From NCBI RefSeq assembly GCF_016495405.1, contig NZ_CP044522.1, positions 620,001 to 684,000 on the forward strand: a stretch of 64,000 nt of DNA, read 5' to 3'. Below, piece after piece: positions 8,336-17,913 of the stretch. A program made the translations under genes and the position numbers. Source of the stretch: Cobetia sp. cqz5-12. Its GTDB lineage: Bacteria > Pseudomonadota > Gammaproteobacteria > Pseudomonadales > Halomonadaceae. Each line of letters begins with the position of its first letter. Positions within the stretch are counted from its first letter, which is position 1. A model generated the notes under the pieces. It did no database searches and was not told the DNA's origin. It was given only the letters and a program-made list of their open reading frames with translations.

Positions 8336-11300
8336 TTGAGCGACACCGCTACCGCACCGTCCGAACATGCGCGTCTTGAAGCCCTCGCGGCTCGCCTTGA
8401 ACGCGCCCTGAGCCGTGATCAGCGCGAGCTGGGCAAGCGCCTGGCTGGCCTGCGGCGGCGTCTCAAGGAAGGCAAGCCGGTCGATCGTGCCATCAACGAC
8501 ATCGAGAGCCGCCTGGAGGCGAGCATCGCCCAGCGCACTGCGCGCGAGACGGCGCTGGCGCGCTGGCAGACTCCCGCCGCGCTCAACTATCCGCCGGAGC
8601 TGCCGGTGGTGGAACGTCGCGAGGACATCCTTGCCGCGCTTGCCGAGCATCAGATCGTGGTGGTGGCCGGCGAAACCGGTTCGGGCAAGACCACCCAGCT
8701 GCCCAAGCTGTGTCTGGAGATGGGGCTGGGGCGCAACGGCCTGATCGGCCACACCCAGCCACGTCGTCTGGCGGCACGTTCGGTGGCGGCACGTCTGGCC
8801 GAGGAGCTCGAGACGACACTCGGCGACACGGTCGGCTATCAGGTGCGCTTCAACGACACTACCGGCCCGTCGACGCTGATCAAGCTGATGACCGACGGTA
8901 TCCTCCTGGCGGAAACCCAGCATGACCCGGACCTGAGCCGCTACGAGGCAATCATCATCGATGAGGCCCACGAGCGCAGTCTGAACATCGACTTCCTGCT
9001 CGGTTATCTCAAGCGTCTCACCGCGCGCCGTCCGGACCTCAAGATCATCATCACCTCGGCGACCATCGACGTGGAGCGCTTCAGCCAGCACTTCGCGGCC
9101 CAGGATGGCACGCCGGCGCCCATCGTCTCGGTCAGCGGGCGCAACTTCCCGGTCGAGACCCAGTACCTGCCGCTGGTGCGCGATGCCGAGGATGAGGAAG
9201 ACCTCAGCCTGCAGGAAGGCATCCTGCGCGCGGTGGAAGAGCTGTCGCTGATCGAGCGTGAGAAGGGCTGGATGCAGGGCCCGCGTGACGTGTTGATCTT
9301 CCTGCCCGGCGAGCGCGAGATCCGCGCCACCGCGGACACCCTGCGTCGCGCCCAGCTGCGTGATACCGAGGTGCTGCCGCTGTACGCGCGGCTCTCGAAC
9401 GAAGAGCAGAACCGCGTCTTCCAGCCGCATCGTGGCCGTCGCATCGTGCTGGCCACCAATGTCGCCGAGACCTCGCTGACCGTGCCGGGCATCCGCTACG
9501 TGATCGACCCGGGGCTGGTGCGCATCAGTCGTTACAGCTATCGCTCCAAGATCCAGCGACTGCCGGTGGAACCGATCAGTCAGGCCAGCGCCAACCAGCG
9601 CAAGGGCCGCTGCGGGCGTATCGCCGAAGGCCTGTGCATCCGCCTCTACAGCGAGGAGGACTTCCTCGCGCGCCCGGAATACACCGAGCCGGAAATTCAG
9701 CGTACCAACCTGGCCTCGGTGATCCTGTCGATGCTGTCGCTCAAGCTGGGCGACATCGAGAAGTTTCCCTTCGTCGATGCGCCGGATTCGCGCTTCGTCA
9801 CCGATGGCTTCCGCCTGCTGCGCGAACTGGGTGCGGTGGATGAACACAACCGTCTGAGCCGTGATGGCCGCACCCTGGCGCGTCTGCCCATCGACCCGCG
9901 TCTAGCGCGCATGGTGCTGGAAGGCGCCTCGCGCGGCTGCCTGCGTGAAGTGCTGATCATCGTCAGCGCGCTGTCGATCCAGGACCCGCGCGAGCGTCCC
10001 GCCGACAAGCGCCAGCAGGCCGATCAGATCCACCACGAGTGGGATGACGACAATTCCGACTTCGTCAGCTGGCTGAATCTGTGGGAAGGCTTCGAACTGG
10101 CGCGGGATGCGCTGGGCGCCAACCCGCTGCGCCGCTGGTGCAAGGCGCGCTTCCTCAACTATCTGCGCCTGCGCGAGTGGCATGACACCTTCCGCCAGCT
10201 CAAGCAGCTGACGCGCGACCTGGGGCTGGAGATGACCAGCGCCCAGCACGAGCGCGACGCCGAGGCGCAGGCCGAGGTCACCGCGCGGGTACTGGCCTCA
10301 CCGGGACAGGGCCGCCGCCCGTCGGTGGCCATCGATCACGAGTCACTGCATCGCGCGCTGCTGACCGGGCTGCTCTCCAATCTCGGCCTCAAGCAGGAAA
10401 ATCGCGAGTATCTCGGCGCGCGCAACCGACGCTTCTTCGTTCACCCGGGCTCCGGTGTGGCCAAGAAGTCGCCCAAGTGGGTGATGGCGGCCGAGATGGT
10501 CGAGACCACCAAGCTCTACGCGCGTCAGGTCGCGGCGATCAAGCCTGAGTGGGTCGAGCCGCTGGCCGAGCATCTGGTCAAGCGCAGCTACAGCGAGCCG
10601 CACTGGGAGATGAAGCGTGCCCAGGTGGTCGCCAGTGAGCAGGTGACCCTGTTCGGGCTGCCCATCGTCACCGCGCGCAAGGTGCATTACGGCCCGCTGG
10701 CGCCGGAAGAGTCCCGCGAGCTGTTCATTCGCCGCGCGCTGGTCGAGGGCGAATTCCAGACCCGTGCGCCGTTCTTCGCCCACAATCGCGGCCTGATGGA
10801 TGAGGTCGGTGAGCTTGAGGACCGCGCGCGCAAGCGAGACATCCTCGTCGACGAAGAGACGCTGTTCGCCTTCTATGCCGAGCGCATTCCGGAAGGCATC
10901 TACAACGGTCGCAGCTTCGACAAGTGGCGCAAGGAAGCCGAGCGCGACAAGCCCGATGTCCTGCATCTGAATCTCGACGACCTGATGGCGCGCGATGCCG
11001 AGGAAGTCACCGTCGCGCGCTACCCCGAACAGCTGCACCACAATGGCGTCGCCTACCCGCTGAGCTATCACTTCGCGCCCGGTGCGGTGGATGACGGCGT
11101 GACGATGACCGTGCCGGCGGCGATGCTCTCGCAGCTGCCGCGCTATCGCATCGAATGGCTGGTGCCGGGGCTTCTGCGTGACAAGGCCATCGCGCTGATG
11201 AAGTCGCTGCCCAAACAGTACCGCAAGCAGGTGGTACCGATTCCCAACTGGGTCGATGCCGCACTCGAGGCGCTGACCCCGGACGACGTGCCGCTGACCG

Positions 11301-12502
11301 ATGCGCTGGCCGAGTTCATGCGCGTCAAGACTGGCCTGCGTCTGCCGCAGGATGCCTGGGCGCCCGAAACGCTGGAACCGCACCTGAAGATGAACCTGCG
11401 CATCGTCGATCAGGACGGCAAGGTGCTGGGCGAAGGGCGTGATCTCGAGGCGTTGGAAGCACGCTTCAAGGACTCGGCCGCGGCCGCCGCGCGGGCGATG
11501 GCCAGTCGCAGCCGTGAAGCCGACAGCGAAGTGCTGGAAGATCTGCCCGAGACGCCGATCGCCACCTCGCATAGCACCACCCAGGCGGGCATCCGCGTCG
11601 AGGCCTACCCGGCGCTGGTGGTGAAGGCGGCGACGCCTGCCGACAACGGCATGAGTGCCAAGCAGCGCAAGCTGGCGCGCAAGACCGGCAAGAACAGCGC
11701 GCCGTCCAGCCATGCGCCTGCCAGCGCGACGGCTCAGGTCGAGCAGAATCTGAGCGTGGAGCTGTTCGATCATCCGGCCAAGGCCGCCGCCGCGCACCGT
11801 GATGGCATCACGCGCCTGGCGATGGCACGCCTGCCGGACCAGGTGCGCTATCTGGACCGTGATCTCAAGGCGCTGGAGCGCTGTGCGCTGCTGTTCGCCA
11901 AGGTCGGCACGCGTCGCCAGCTGGCGGATGACTTCATCTACAGCGTCTTCGAGCAGGTGATGGCCGTCGAGCCGCTGCCGCGTTCGCGCAGCGAACTGCA
12001 GGCGCGTCTCGATGACAAGCGGGCCGAGCTGGTGCCGCATGCCGAATCGCTGCTCAAGCCGCTGGAAACCGCACTCAAGCAGCATCTGGAGCTTTCCAAG
12101 CGCCTCAAGGGCAAGATCGACTTCTCGATGGCGCTGGTGGTGGCTGACCTCAAGGCCCAGCAGGCGCGCCTGATCACGCCGGGCTTCATTCAGGCCTCCG
12201 GTGAATGGTTGCATCAGCTGCCGCGCTATGTGGAGGCGATGCTGATCCGTCTCGACAAGGCGCCGCGTGAGCGCATGCGCGACCAGCGTGACATGGAGGA
12301 GGTCAAGGGCTTCGAATCCCGCCTTGATGCCCGCCTGAGCAAGGCGCGTGAGCAGGGGTTGCCGGATGCGGAGCTGGAAGAGTTCGGCTGGTGGCTGCAG
12401 GAACTGCGCGTCTCGCTGTTTGCCCAGCAGCTCGGCACGCTGGAGACCGTCTCCGCCAAGCGCCTCGAGAAGCGCTGGCAGGAGCTGATGGCGCGTCGCT
12501 GA
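8336..12502 (+). CDS. hrpA: ATP-dependent RNA helicase HrpA
   Basis: DEAH-box RNA helicase of 1388 residues (E. coli HrpA has 1300), implicated in ribosome rescue and mRNA processing. Order seen: short coiled N-terminus, Walker A GETGSGKTTQLPK near residue 112, TQPRRLAARSVA, Walker B DEAHERSLNIDF near 209, SATID, the helicase C motif QRKGRCGRIAEG, then HA2/OB regions and the long HrpA-specific C-terminal domain. A variable A/S/K-rich linker lies near residues 1060-1150. I prefer the TTG start at 8336: AAGAGG at 8324-8329 is 6 bases upstream and the frame upstream lacks similarity. GTG 8306 is an alternative. A TTG start would mean modest translation. Confidence 0.93.
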   Translation: MSDTATAPSEHARLEALAARLERALSRDQRELGKRLAGLRRRLKEGKPVDRAINDIESRLEASIAQRTARETALARWQTPAALNYPPELPVVERREDILAALAEHQIVVVAGETGSGKTTQLPKLCLEMGLGRNGLIGHTQPRRLAARSVAARLAEELETTLGDTVGYQVRFNDTTGPSTLIKLMTDGILLAETQHDPDLSRYEAIIIDEAHERSLNIDFLLGYLKRLTARRPDLKIIITSATIDVERFSQHFAAQDGTPAPIVSVSGRNFPVETQYLPLVRDAEDEEDLSLQEGILRAVEELSLIEREKGWMQGPRDVLIFLPGEREIRATADTLRRAQLRDTEVLPLYARLSNEEQNRVFQPHRGRRIVLATNVAETSLTVPGIRYVIDPGLVRISRYSYRSKIQRLPVEPISQASANQRKGRCGRIAEGLCIRLYSEEDFLARPEYTEPEIQRTNLASVILSMLSLKLGDIEKFPFVDAPDSRFVTDGFRLLRELGAVDEHNRLSRDGRTLARLPIDPRLARMVLEGASRGCLREVLIIVSALSIQDPRERPADKRQQADQIHHEWDDDNSDFVSWLNLWEGFELARDALGANPLRRWCKARFLNYLRLREWHDTFRQLKQLTRDLGLEMTSAQHERDAEAQAEVTARVLASPGQGRRPSVAIDHESLHRALLTGLLSNLGLKQENREYLGARNRRFFVHPGSGVAKKSPKWVMAAEMVETTKLYARQVAAIKPEWVEPLAEHLVKRSYSEPHWEMKRAQVVASEQVTLFGLPIVTARKVHYGPLAPEESRELFIRRALVEGEFQTRAPFFAHNRGLMDEVGELEDRARKRDILVDEETLFAFYAERIPEGIYNGRSFDKWRKEAERDKPDVLHLNLDDLMARDAEEVTVARYPEQLHHNGVAYPLSYHFAPGAVDDGVTMTVPAAMLSQLPRYRIEWLVPGLLRDKAIALMKSLPKQYRKQVVPIPNWVDAALEALTPDDVPLTDALAEFMRVKTGLRLPQDAWAPETLEPHLKMNLRIVDQDGKVLGEGRDLEALEARFKDSAAAAARAMASRSREADSEVLEDLPETPIATSHSTTQAGIRVEAYPALVVKAATPADNGMSAKQRKLARKTGKNSAPSSHAPASATAQVEQNLSVELFDHPAKAAAAHRDGITRLAMARLPDQVRYLDRDLKALERCALLFAKVGTRRQLADDFIYSVFEQVMAVEPLPRSRSELQARLDDKRAELVPHAESLLKPLETALKQHLELSKRLKGKIDFSMALVVADLKAQQARLITPGFIQASGEWLHQLPRYVEAMLIRLDKAPRERMRDQRDMEEVKGFESRLDARLSKAREQGLPDAELEEFGWWLQELRVSLFAQQLGTLETVSAKRLEKRWQELMARR

Positions 12503-12825
12503 TGCCCTGAGGCCGGGCTCTGTCATGGCTGAAGCTCAGTCCTGGCTGAAGCTCTGCCTTGTCTGGGGCCATTCCAGAGCGCTGTGTATGTCATCAGGAG
12601 CTTGCGTGACCGGTACGTGGAGGCGCGCCGAGGCGGGATGGCCCAAGCTGCAGACAGGAATTGCTGTTTAAGCATTCACTGTGATCGCCCGACAAATGCT
12701 GACTCGGGCGTCTGGAATCGCCGAGACAGCGTACACTGAACATGGGGCATGACGACGCGGCGCCGGGTCGTGCCCCGCTCAATTCTGGTGATATCCCGCG
12801 GGATAGCACTGTCAGGAGTGGATGC
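12503..12825. other. Intergenic region hrpA to KAS III-like gene
   Basis: 323 bases without a credible gene. It contains a short direct repeat, TGGCTGAAGCTC at 12526-12537 and 12543-12554. No clear terminator or promoter was found. Confidence 0.5.
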
Positions 12826-14070
12826 ATGCCAAACAATGACAATGTTCACGCTGCCGATACGCAATACGCCAACGCCGGTCAGTCCATGAGTGCCAGCGGC
12901 AATCATCGCGTACTGATCACCGGTAGCGGGCTCTACACGCCGCCCAATGCCATCAGCAACGAGGCATTGGTGGCATCCTTCAATGCCTGGGTGGCAGCGG
13001 ACAATGCCGCCAATGCCGACGCCATCGCGCGTGGTGAGCGTGAGGCGCGCACCGAGTCCAGCGCCGAATTCATCGTCAAGGCCTCGGGTATCCACAGCCG
13101 CTACGTGCTGGATGCCGAGGGCATTCTCGACCCGGAGCGCATGCGCCCACGCCTGCCGGCGCGCGCCAATGACCAGCCCTCGGTGCAGTGCGAGATGGGC
13201 GTGGCGGCCGCGCGTGAAGCGCTGGTGGCGGCGGGCGTCAACGCCGCGGACCTGGATCTGGTCATCGTGGCCTGTTCCAACCTCGAGCGCCCCTATCCGG
13301 CGGTGGCGGTGGAACTGCAGGCCGCGCTCGAGGCCGGTGGCTATGCCTTCGACATGAACGTGGCGTGCAGCTCCGCCACCTTCGGCATCGAGACCGCCGC
13401 CAACGCGATTCGCAGCGGCAGTGCCAGACGTGTGCTGATGGTCAATCCGGAGATCTGCAGTGCGCATCTCAACTTCCGCGACCGTGACAGCCACTTCATC
13501 TTCGGGGATGCTTGCACGGCCGTGGTGCTGGAAGCGGCGGATGTTGCCACGCGCACCGATGGCTTCGAAGTGCTCGGCACGCGACTGGTGACGCGTTTCT
13601 CCAACGCGATACGCAACAATTTCGGCTTCCTCAATCGCACGGCAGTGCTTGAGGACGATGTGGCATCCGCGATGACACTCGACAGTGCAAGCCATCGTGA
13701 ACAGTCCGATGACAAGCTGTTCATCCAGGAAGGTCGGCGCGTCTTCCGCGAGGTCTGCCCGATGGTGGCCGAGCTGATCACCACCCATCTGGGCGAGATC
13801 GAGGCAGATGGCGGTGATCTTGATCGCATGTGGCTGCATCAGGCCAACCGCCACATGAACGACATGATCGCGCGGCGTGTGCTGGGACGTGACCCGTCGA
13901 GCGAGGAAGCGCCGATCATTCTCGATCGCTACGCCAATACCAGCTCCGCGGGCTCGGTGATCGCCTTCCATCTCCATCACGCTGACCTGGCGCCGGGGAG
14001 CCTGGGGGTATTGTGTTCTTTCGGGGCAGGCTACAGTGCCGGCAGCGTGCTGCTGAAACGCTGCGGTTGA
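12826..14070 (+). CDS. Beta-ketoacyl-ACP synthase III-like protein (FabH family)
   Basis: Thiolase-fold condensing enzyme of 414 residues, longer than E. coli FabH (317). The KAS III triad is intact: Cys181 in NVACSSATFG, His338 in LHQANRHMN and Asn371 in YANTSSAGS. The reaction is expected to be decarboxylative Claisen condensation of an acyl-CoA with malonyl-ACP. The ~20-residue N-terminal extension and the insertion between the active-site Cys and His are typical of a longer FabH-like branch in marine gammaproteobacteria, and the acyl substrate cannot be told from sequence. ATG 12826 is supported by AGGAG at 12813-12817. It stands alone, not in a fab cluster, so it may be the housekeeping initiator or an accessory enzyme. 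Confidence 0.85.
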   Translation: MPNNDNVHAADTQYANAGQSMSASGNHRVLITGSGLYTPPNAISNEALVASFNAWVAADNAANADAIARGEREARTESSAEFIVKASGIHSRYVLDAEGILDPERMRPRLPARANDQPSVQCEMGVAAAREALVAAGVNAADLDLVIVACSNLERPYPAVAVELQAALEAGGYAFDMNVACSSATFGIETAANAIRSGSARRVLMVNPEICSAHLNFRDRDSHFIFGDACTAVVLEAADVATRTDGFEVLGTRLVTRFSNAIRNNFGFLNRTAVLEDDVASAMTLDSASHREQSDDKLFIQEGRRVFREVCPMVAELITTHLGEIEADGGDLDRMWLHQANRHMNDMIARRVLGRDPSSEEAPIILDRYANTSSAGSVIAFHLHHADLAPGSLGVLCSFGAGYSAGSVLLKRCG

Positions 14071-14205
14071 AGCAGGACATTGCGCGAACCCACGTGGCCT
14101 GTGCTGGCTCTTGGCGGGCGCGGAACGTATAAAGAAGACCGGACCTGACAGCCAGGGATGTGGCAAGGACCGCTGCAGGAATCCAATAGACTTACAGGTG
14201 ACGAG

Positions 14206-14967
14206 ATGCACACGATCAAGACTTCCCTGCCGGCACTGCTGGCCATGTCTCTGCTGGCGGGTTGCGCCAGCACCGGAGACAGCGAGCCGAACCCTCAGGA
14301 CCCATGGGAGGGCTTCAACCGTAACGTCTATACCTTCAATGACACCCTGGACCGCTATGCCCTCAAGCCGGTCGCGCAGGGCTATGACTATGTGACGCCG
14401 GAGCTGGTACAGGATGGCGTGGGCAACTTCTTCTCCAATCTGGGAGAGGTCCGCACCATGTTCAACTCGGTGTTGCAGTGGAAGTGGGCCAATGCCGGGG
14501 TCTCCACCGGCCGTCTGCTGCTCAACTCCACCGTCGGCATCGGCGGCCTGTTTGACCCGGCCAGCGAGCTTGGCTGGACAGTGGACGAGGAAGACTTCGG
14601 TCAGACCCTCGCCGTCTGGGGCGCAGGGCAGGGGCCGTATCTCGTGCTGCCGCTGTTCGGTCCGAGTACCGTGCGTGATGCCGCGGGCATGCCGGTGGAT
14701 TATTTCGCTGATCCCGTCAATTACGTCGAAGACGACAAGGTGCGTTACGGCTTGAAAGCGCTGGATCTGGTCGATACCCGTGCCGGTCTGCTCGAGCAGG
14801 AGAAGCTGATCCAGGGCGATCGCTACAGCTTCATTCGTGATGCCTACCTGCAGCGCCGCAACTTCGAGATCAACGATGGCAAGCTGGGCGATGATCCCTT
14901 CGCCAGCGACAGCTTCGATGACGCCGATCTCGACGGTGCCTTCGCACCGGAAGACGACAGCCAGTAA
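14206..14967 (+). CDS. mlaA: Outer-membrane lipoprotein MlaA (VacJ)
   Basis: Lipoprotein that removes phospholipids from the outer leaflet of the outer membrane and passes them to the Mla retrograde pathway. The signal peptide MHTIKTSLPALLAMSLLAGC carries a lipobox LAGC with Cys20 lipidated. The MlaA core is clear: DPWEGFNRNVYTFND, LGEVRTMFNSVLQ, NSTVGIGGLFDPA, EDFGQTLAVWG and GPYLVLPLFGPSTVRDA. The C-terminus is acidic (DPFASDSFDDADLDG). 253 residues, near the usual ~251. ATG 14206 is chosen because the lipoprotein signal starts there. No other mla genes are adjacent. Confidence 0.95.
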   Translation: MHTIKTSLPALLAMSLLAGCASTGDSEPNPQDPWEGFNRNVYTFNDTLDRYALKPVAQGYDYVTPELVQDGVGNFFSNLGEVRTMFNSVLQWKWANAGVSTGRLLLNSTVGIGGLFDPASELGWTVDEEDFGQTLAVWGAGQGPYLVLPLFGPSTVRDAAGMPVDYFADPVNYVEDDKVRYGLKALDLVDTRAGLLEQEKLIQGDRYSFIRDAYLQRRNFEINDGKLGDDPFASDSFDDADLDGAFAPEDDSQ

Positions 14968-14984
14968 CGCGTCACCCGCAGCAG

Positions 14985-15021
14985 GCGACCGGTACCGTGA
15001 TGGGTCAGTGGTACCGGTCGC
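14985..15021 (+). terminator. Strong hairpin after mlaA
   Basis: Perfect 12-base-pair stem (GCGACCGGTACC / GGTACCGGTCGC) with a 13-base loop, starting 18 bases after the mlaA stop. There is no T-run, so it may be a processing or stability hairpin rather than a full terminator. Confidence 0.6.
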
Positions 15022-15082
15022 GAGGGCAAGCAGCATCAAGACTGCGAGTGGATGGCAGTAAGGACGGGAATGAGGGGTTGGC

Positions 15083-16234
15083 ATGGCGGATGAGCAAGGC
15101 AAGCGTCTGTTGATCGGTCTGATTGATCTTCCCGGCTCGCGGCGTGATGCGCTGGCGAACCTGTTGACGGATGAACGCTGTGCGGTGGCGGCCTGTGATG
15201 GCATCGCGGCACTGCCCAGCAGGGTGGCGGTGGTGGTCGCGCATGTCGAGGCCGTTTCCAGTCATGAGTGGGCGCGTCTGGCCGAGCGTCTGCCGACGGT
15301 GGTAGTGGCCGAGAGCCGTGGCGATGAGTGCCTGTTGCCAGCGGTGGAGGCTGGGCTGGTCGATTACCTCATCTCGCCGCGCGAGCATGGCTCGGTGTTG
15401 CGCAGTCTGCTCAAGCGGGCGGCGGAGCATCACCAGCTGGCCCATGAGCACGCCAAGGCACGCGCGCGCCTCGAGGAGCTCAACGAGCACCTGGAGACGC
15501 ATCTGGCGCTGCTGCGTCAGGACCAGCAGGCCGGTGGCCAGATCCAGCAGCGTCTGCTGCCCCAGAGCGGTCAGCACATCAATGGCGTCAGTTATGAGTA
15601 CTGCCTGTCGCCGTCGCTGTATCTGTCGGGTGACTTCCTCGAGTATCAGGCGATCGACGAACGCTTCAGCCTGTTTTACTTTGCGGATGTCTCCGGTCAT
15701 GGCGCCTCGTCGGCCTTCGTGACCGTGCTGCTCAAGCTGTTGTTCGCACGCGCGATCCGCCACTGGGAGGAACATACGCCGGAAACCTTCGGCCCCGAGT
15801 GGCTGGCACTGCTCAACCGTGAACTGATCGACAGTGGTATCGGCAAGCATGCCACGGTGATGTGTGGTGTGATGGACCGTGACACGCGCACGCTGCATTA
15901 CACCCTGGGCGCCCAGCTGCCGATGCCGGTACTGGTCACGCCTGACGGCGAACTGCGTGAGCTGGAAGGCAGCGGTCGGCCGGTGGGGCTCTTCCCAGAC
16001 ACCCGCTATCCAGCGTATCGTGTGGCGCTTCCTGAGCGCTTCCGCCTGTGGCTGGCCAGTGATGGTGTACTGGAATGCCTGCCGGGCGAGGCGCTGGAGG
16101 ACAGGACTCGAGCACTGCATCAACGGATTCTGAGCAGTGAGGATGTGCAAGGATTGCGTCGTGGACTGGCGCTGGATGGCGAGCTGCCGGATGACCTTAC
16201 CTTGATGACGCTGACAGGATTCCATGATGGATGA
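15083..16234 (+). CDS. PP2C/SpoIIE-type phosphatase with degenerate receiver domain (HsbR-like, kinase-less)
   Basis: 383 residues. Residues 1-115 fold like a response-regulator receiver, but the phosphoacceptor position after strand 3 reads VVVAHVEA (residues 51-56; no Asp) and the conserved Lys-Pro of strand 5 reads DYLISP (Ser at 98), so it looks unable to accept phosphate. A coiled linker follows (about 116-150), then a PP2C phosphatase domain with LSGDFLEY (181-188), FADVSGHGASSAF (200-212) and the C-terminal LPDDLTLMTL, all intact. It resembles Pseudomonas HsbR, which has receiver, PP2C and HATPase kinase domains, but here no kinase domain is present. The predicted substrate is the STAS protein encoded next, whose start overlaps this gene by 11 bases. 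Confidence 0.82.
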   Translation: MADEQGKRLLIGLIDLPGSRRDALANLLTDERCAVAACDGIAALPSRVAVVVAHVEAVSSHEWARLAERLPTVVVAESRGDECLLPAVEAGLVDYLISPREHGSVLRSLLKRAAEHHQLAHEHAKARARLEELNEHLETHLALLRQDQQAGGQIQQRLLPQSGQHINGVSYEYCLSPSLYLSGDFLEYQAIDERFSLFYFADVSGHGASSAFVTVLLKLLFARAIRHWEEHTPETFGPEWLALLNRELIDSGIGKHATVMCGVMDRDTRTLHYTLGAQLPMPVLVTPDGELRELEGSGRPVGLFPDTRYPAYRVALPERFRLWLASDGVLECLPGEALEDRTRALHQRILSSEDVQGLRRGLALDGELPDDLTLMTLTGFHDG

Positions 16235-16781
16235 AGGACGTATCCAGGCCGTGTTCGAAGACGGCCTGTTCGTGCTCAAGCTATCCGGTGATGTACGCCT
16301 GACGCTGTGTGCCACGCTGGATCAGCAGGTACAGCGCGTGGCTGCGGTTGAGGGACTGGAAAGCGTGATCATCGATCTGCGCGAAGCGACCAATGTCGAT
16401 TCCACCGCACTGGGCTTTCTGGCCAAGCTGGCGCTGGCGGTCCGCGACCGGCTGGTGATGCCGGCGCAGGTGGTGGCTGCCCATCCCGACGTGCTGACCA
16501 TGCTCAAGGTGATGGGGTTCGACGAGGTGGCCAGTGTCGTGGATGCCGGCAGCCTGCCGGAGGCGGACCAGGCCGATCTGGACGGAGCCTCCTGCAGCAA
16601 CGCGCCAGCGCTGAACGAGTCTCAGGATGACGCCGATGCCTCGCCCCAGCAGGAACAGGAGCTGCGCGGGCGCATTCTCGAGGCTCACCGGCTGTTGATG
16701 TGCCTGAATGGTCACAATCGCCTGGAGTTCCAGCCGCTGATCGAGCTGCTGGAAAGCGAGGAGCATCGCCAGCCGCACTGA
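16224..16781 (+). CDS. STAS-domain anti-sigma factor antagonist (HsbA-like)
   Basis: 185 residues. The STAS domain covers about residues 8-105 (LFVLKLSGDVRLTLCATLD, VIIDLREATNVDSTALGFLAKLA). The NVDSTALG loop contains Ser60/Thr61, the residues normally phosphorylated in anti-sigma antagonists. After a Q/E/D-rich linker (about 112-152) comes a C-terminal helical piece (LRGRILEAHRLLMCLNGHNRLEFQPLIELL in part) also seen in HsbA-like proteins. In Pseudomonas HsbA binds FlgM or a diguanylate cyclase depending on phosphorylation, affecting motility and biofilm; here that role is inferred. It overlaps the phosphatase gene, so the pair is translationally coupled. Confidence 0.82.
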   Translation: MMDEGRIQAVFEDGLFVLKLSGDVRLTLCATLDQQVQRVAAVEGLESVIIDLREATNVDSTALGFLAKLALAVRDRLVMPAQVVAAHPDVLTMLKVMGFDEVASVVDAGSLPEADQADLDGASCSNAPALNESQDDADASPQQEQELRGRILEAHRLLMCLNGHNRLEFQPLIELLESEEHRQPH

Positions 16782-16872
16782 AGGCGCGCTGGGACGTTGA
16801 GCCTGACAGCACGTCGCTTAAAGCACGAATCTGACAGCGCGAATCAGACAGCACGTTTCTAAAAGCATAAAG

Positions 16873-16905
16873 AAAGCGCCTGCCGTGAAACACGGCAGGC
16901 GCTTT
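16873..16905. terminator. Bidirectional terminator between STAS gene and tal
   Basis: Fifteen-base-pair perfect stem (AAAGCGCCTGCCGTG / CACGGCAGGCGCTTT), AAA loop, T-run on the plus strand and A/T-rich on the other side. It serves both convergent genes. Confidence 0.9.
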
Positions 16906-16974
16906 TTGTTGCCTTGGCCATTCAATGAGCTCTTGCTTAACAAGAGCTCATCATCGGCGCTATGCTCCGTTGGC

Positions 16975-17913
16975 TCAGTGGCTGCGCAGTTCGGCCAGCA
17001 GAGTCTCGAGCTTGCGCTGATCGGCCATGAACTTGCGGATACCTTCGCCCATCTTCTCGGTGGCCATGGCGTCTTCGTTCATGTCCCAGCGGAAGTTGGA
17101 CTCGGTCAGCACTTCCGGCACGTTCTGCTCGGCATCGGCGGCCAGCAGGCGACGTTCAAGCGGGCCTGTGCTCTCGGCCAGCTCACCCAGCAGTGCCGGC
17201 GAGATGGTCAGGCGGTCACAGCCGGCCAGCGCTTCGATCTCGCCGGTGTTGCGGAAGCTGGCGCCCATCACGATGGTCTTGTAGCCGTGACCCTTGTAGT
17301 GCTCGTAGATGGCCTTGACGGACTTCACGCCCGGGTCGTTGTCGCCGCTGAAGTCGGCGTCCGGCTGATTGGCCTTGTGCCAGTCGAGGATACGACCGAC
17401 GAAGGGCGAGATCAGGGTCACGCCAGCATCGGCACAGGCCTGGGCCTGGGCGAAGCTGAACAGCAGCGTCAGGTTGGTGCGGATGCCCTCGCGCTCGAGC
17501 TTCTCGGCGGCGCGAATGCCTTCCCAGGTGGAGGCAGTCTTGATCAGGATGCGTTCCTGACCGACGCCATTGGCGGCGTAGCGCTCGATGATGCGATGCG
17601 CGCGACGGATGGTCTCGTCGGCATCGAAGGACAGACGGGCGCTGACCTCGGTGGAGACATAGCCTGGCACCAGGCCGGCGATCTCGGTCCCGATGTCCAC
17701 GGCCACGGCGTCAACGGCATCATCGATGTCGGTGGCCTTGCGCGCGACTTCGGTCAGGCGCTCGCGACGTGACGGGTCCTGAGCGGCCTGCAGGATCAGT
17801 GACGGGTTGGTGGTAGCATCAGTGGGCGCGAAGCGACGAATGGCCTCGAGGTCACCGGTGTCGGCGACGACGGTGGTCATTTCCTTGAGTTGGGAGAGCT
17901 TGTCCTGTGCCAT
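16975..17913 (-). CDS. tal: Transaldolase
   Basis: Pentose phosphate enzyme transferring a dihydroxyacetone unit from sedoheptulose 7-phosphate to glyceraldehyde 3-phosphate. 312 residues (E. coli TalB has 317). Signatures: [14 protein letters not shown] at the N-terminus, the Schiff-base lysine in [43 protein letters not shown] and [14 protein letters not shown] 17913 matches the conserved [20 protein letters not shown] start. Single gene, with its promoter expected in 17914-18237. Confidence 0.96.
   Translation of the reverse strand: MAQDKLSQLKEMTTVVADTGDLEAIRRFAPTDATTNPSLILQAAQDPSRRERLTEVARKATDIDDAVDAVAVDIGTEIAGLVPGYVSTEVSARLSFDADETIRRAHRIIERYAANGVGQERILIKTASTWEGIRAAEKLEREGIRTNLTLLFSFAQAQACADAGVTLISPFVGRILDWHKANQPDADFSGDNDPGVKSVKAIYEHYKGHGYKTIVMGASFRNTGEIEALAGCDRLTISPALLGELAESTGPLERRLLAADAEQNVPEVLTESNFRWDMNEDAMATEKMGEGIRKFMADQRKLETLLAELRSH

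Noticed and set aside
10343..12526. Minus-strand open frame of ~727 codons opposite hrpA
   Set aside because: Histidine/glutamine/arginine-rich shadow of hrpA codons.
12676..15204. Minus-strand open frame of ~840 codons opposite the KAS III-like and mlaA genes
   Set aside because: It is antisense to two well-supported genes, has no family similarity, and is explained by high-GC codon bias.
16790..16870. Short recurring TGACAGCACG-like words before a terminator
   Set aside because: Three imperfect copies with irregular spacing; too weak to call a repeat element.
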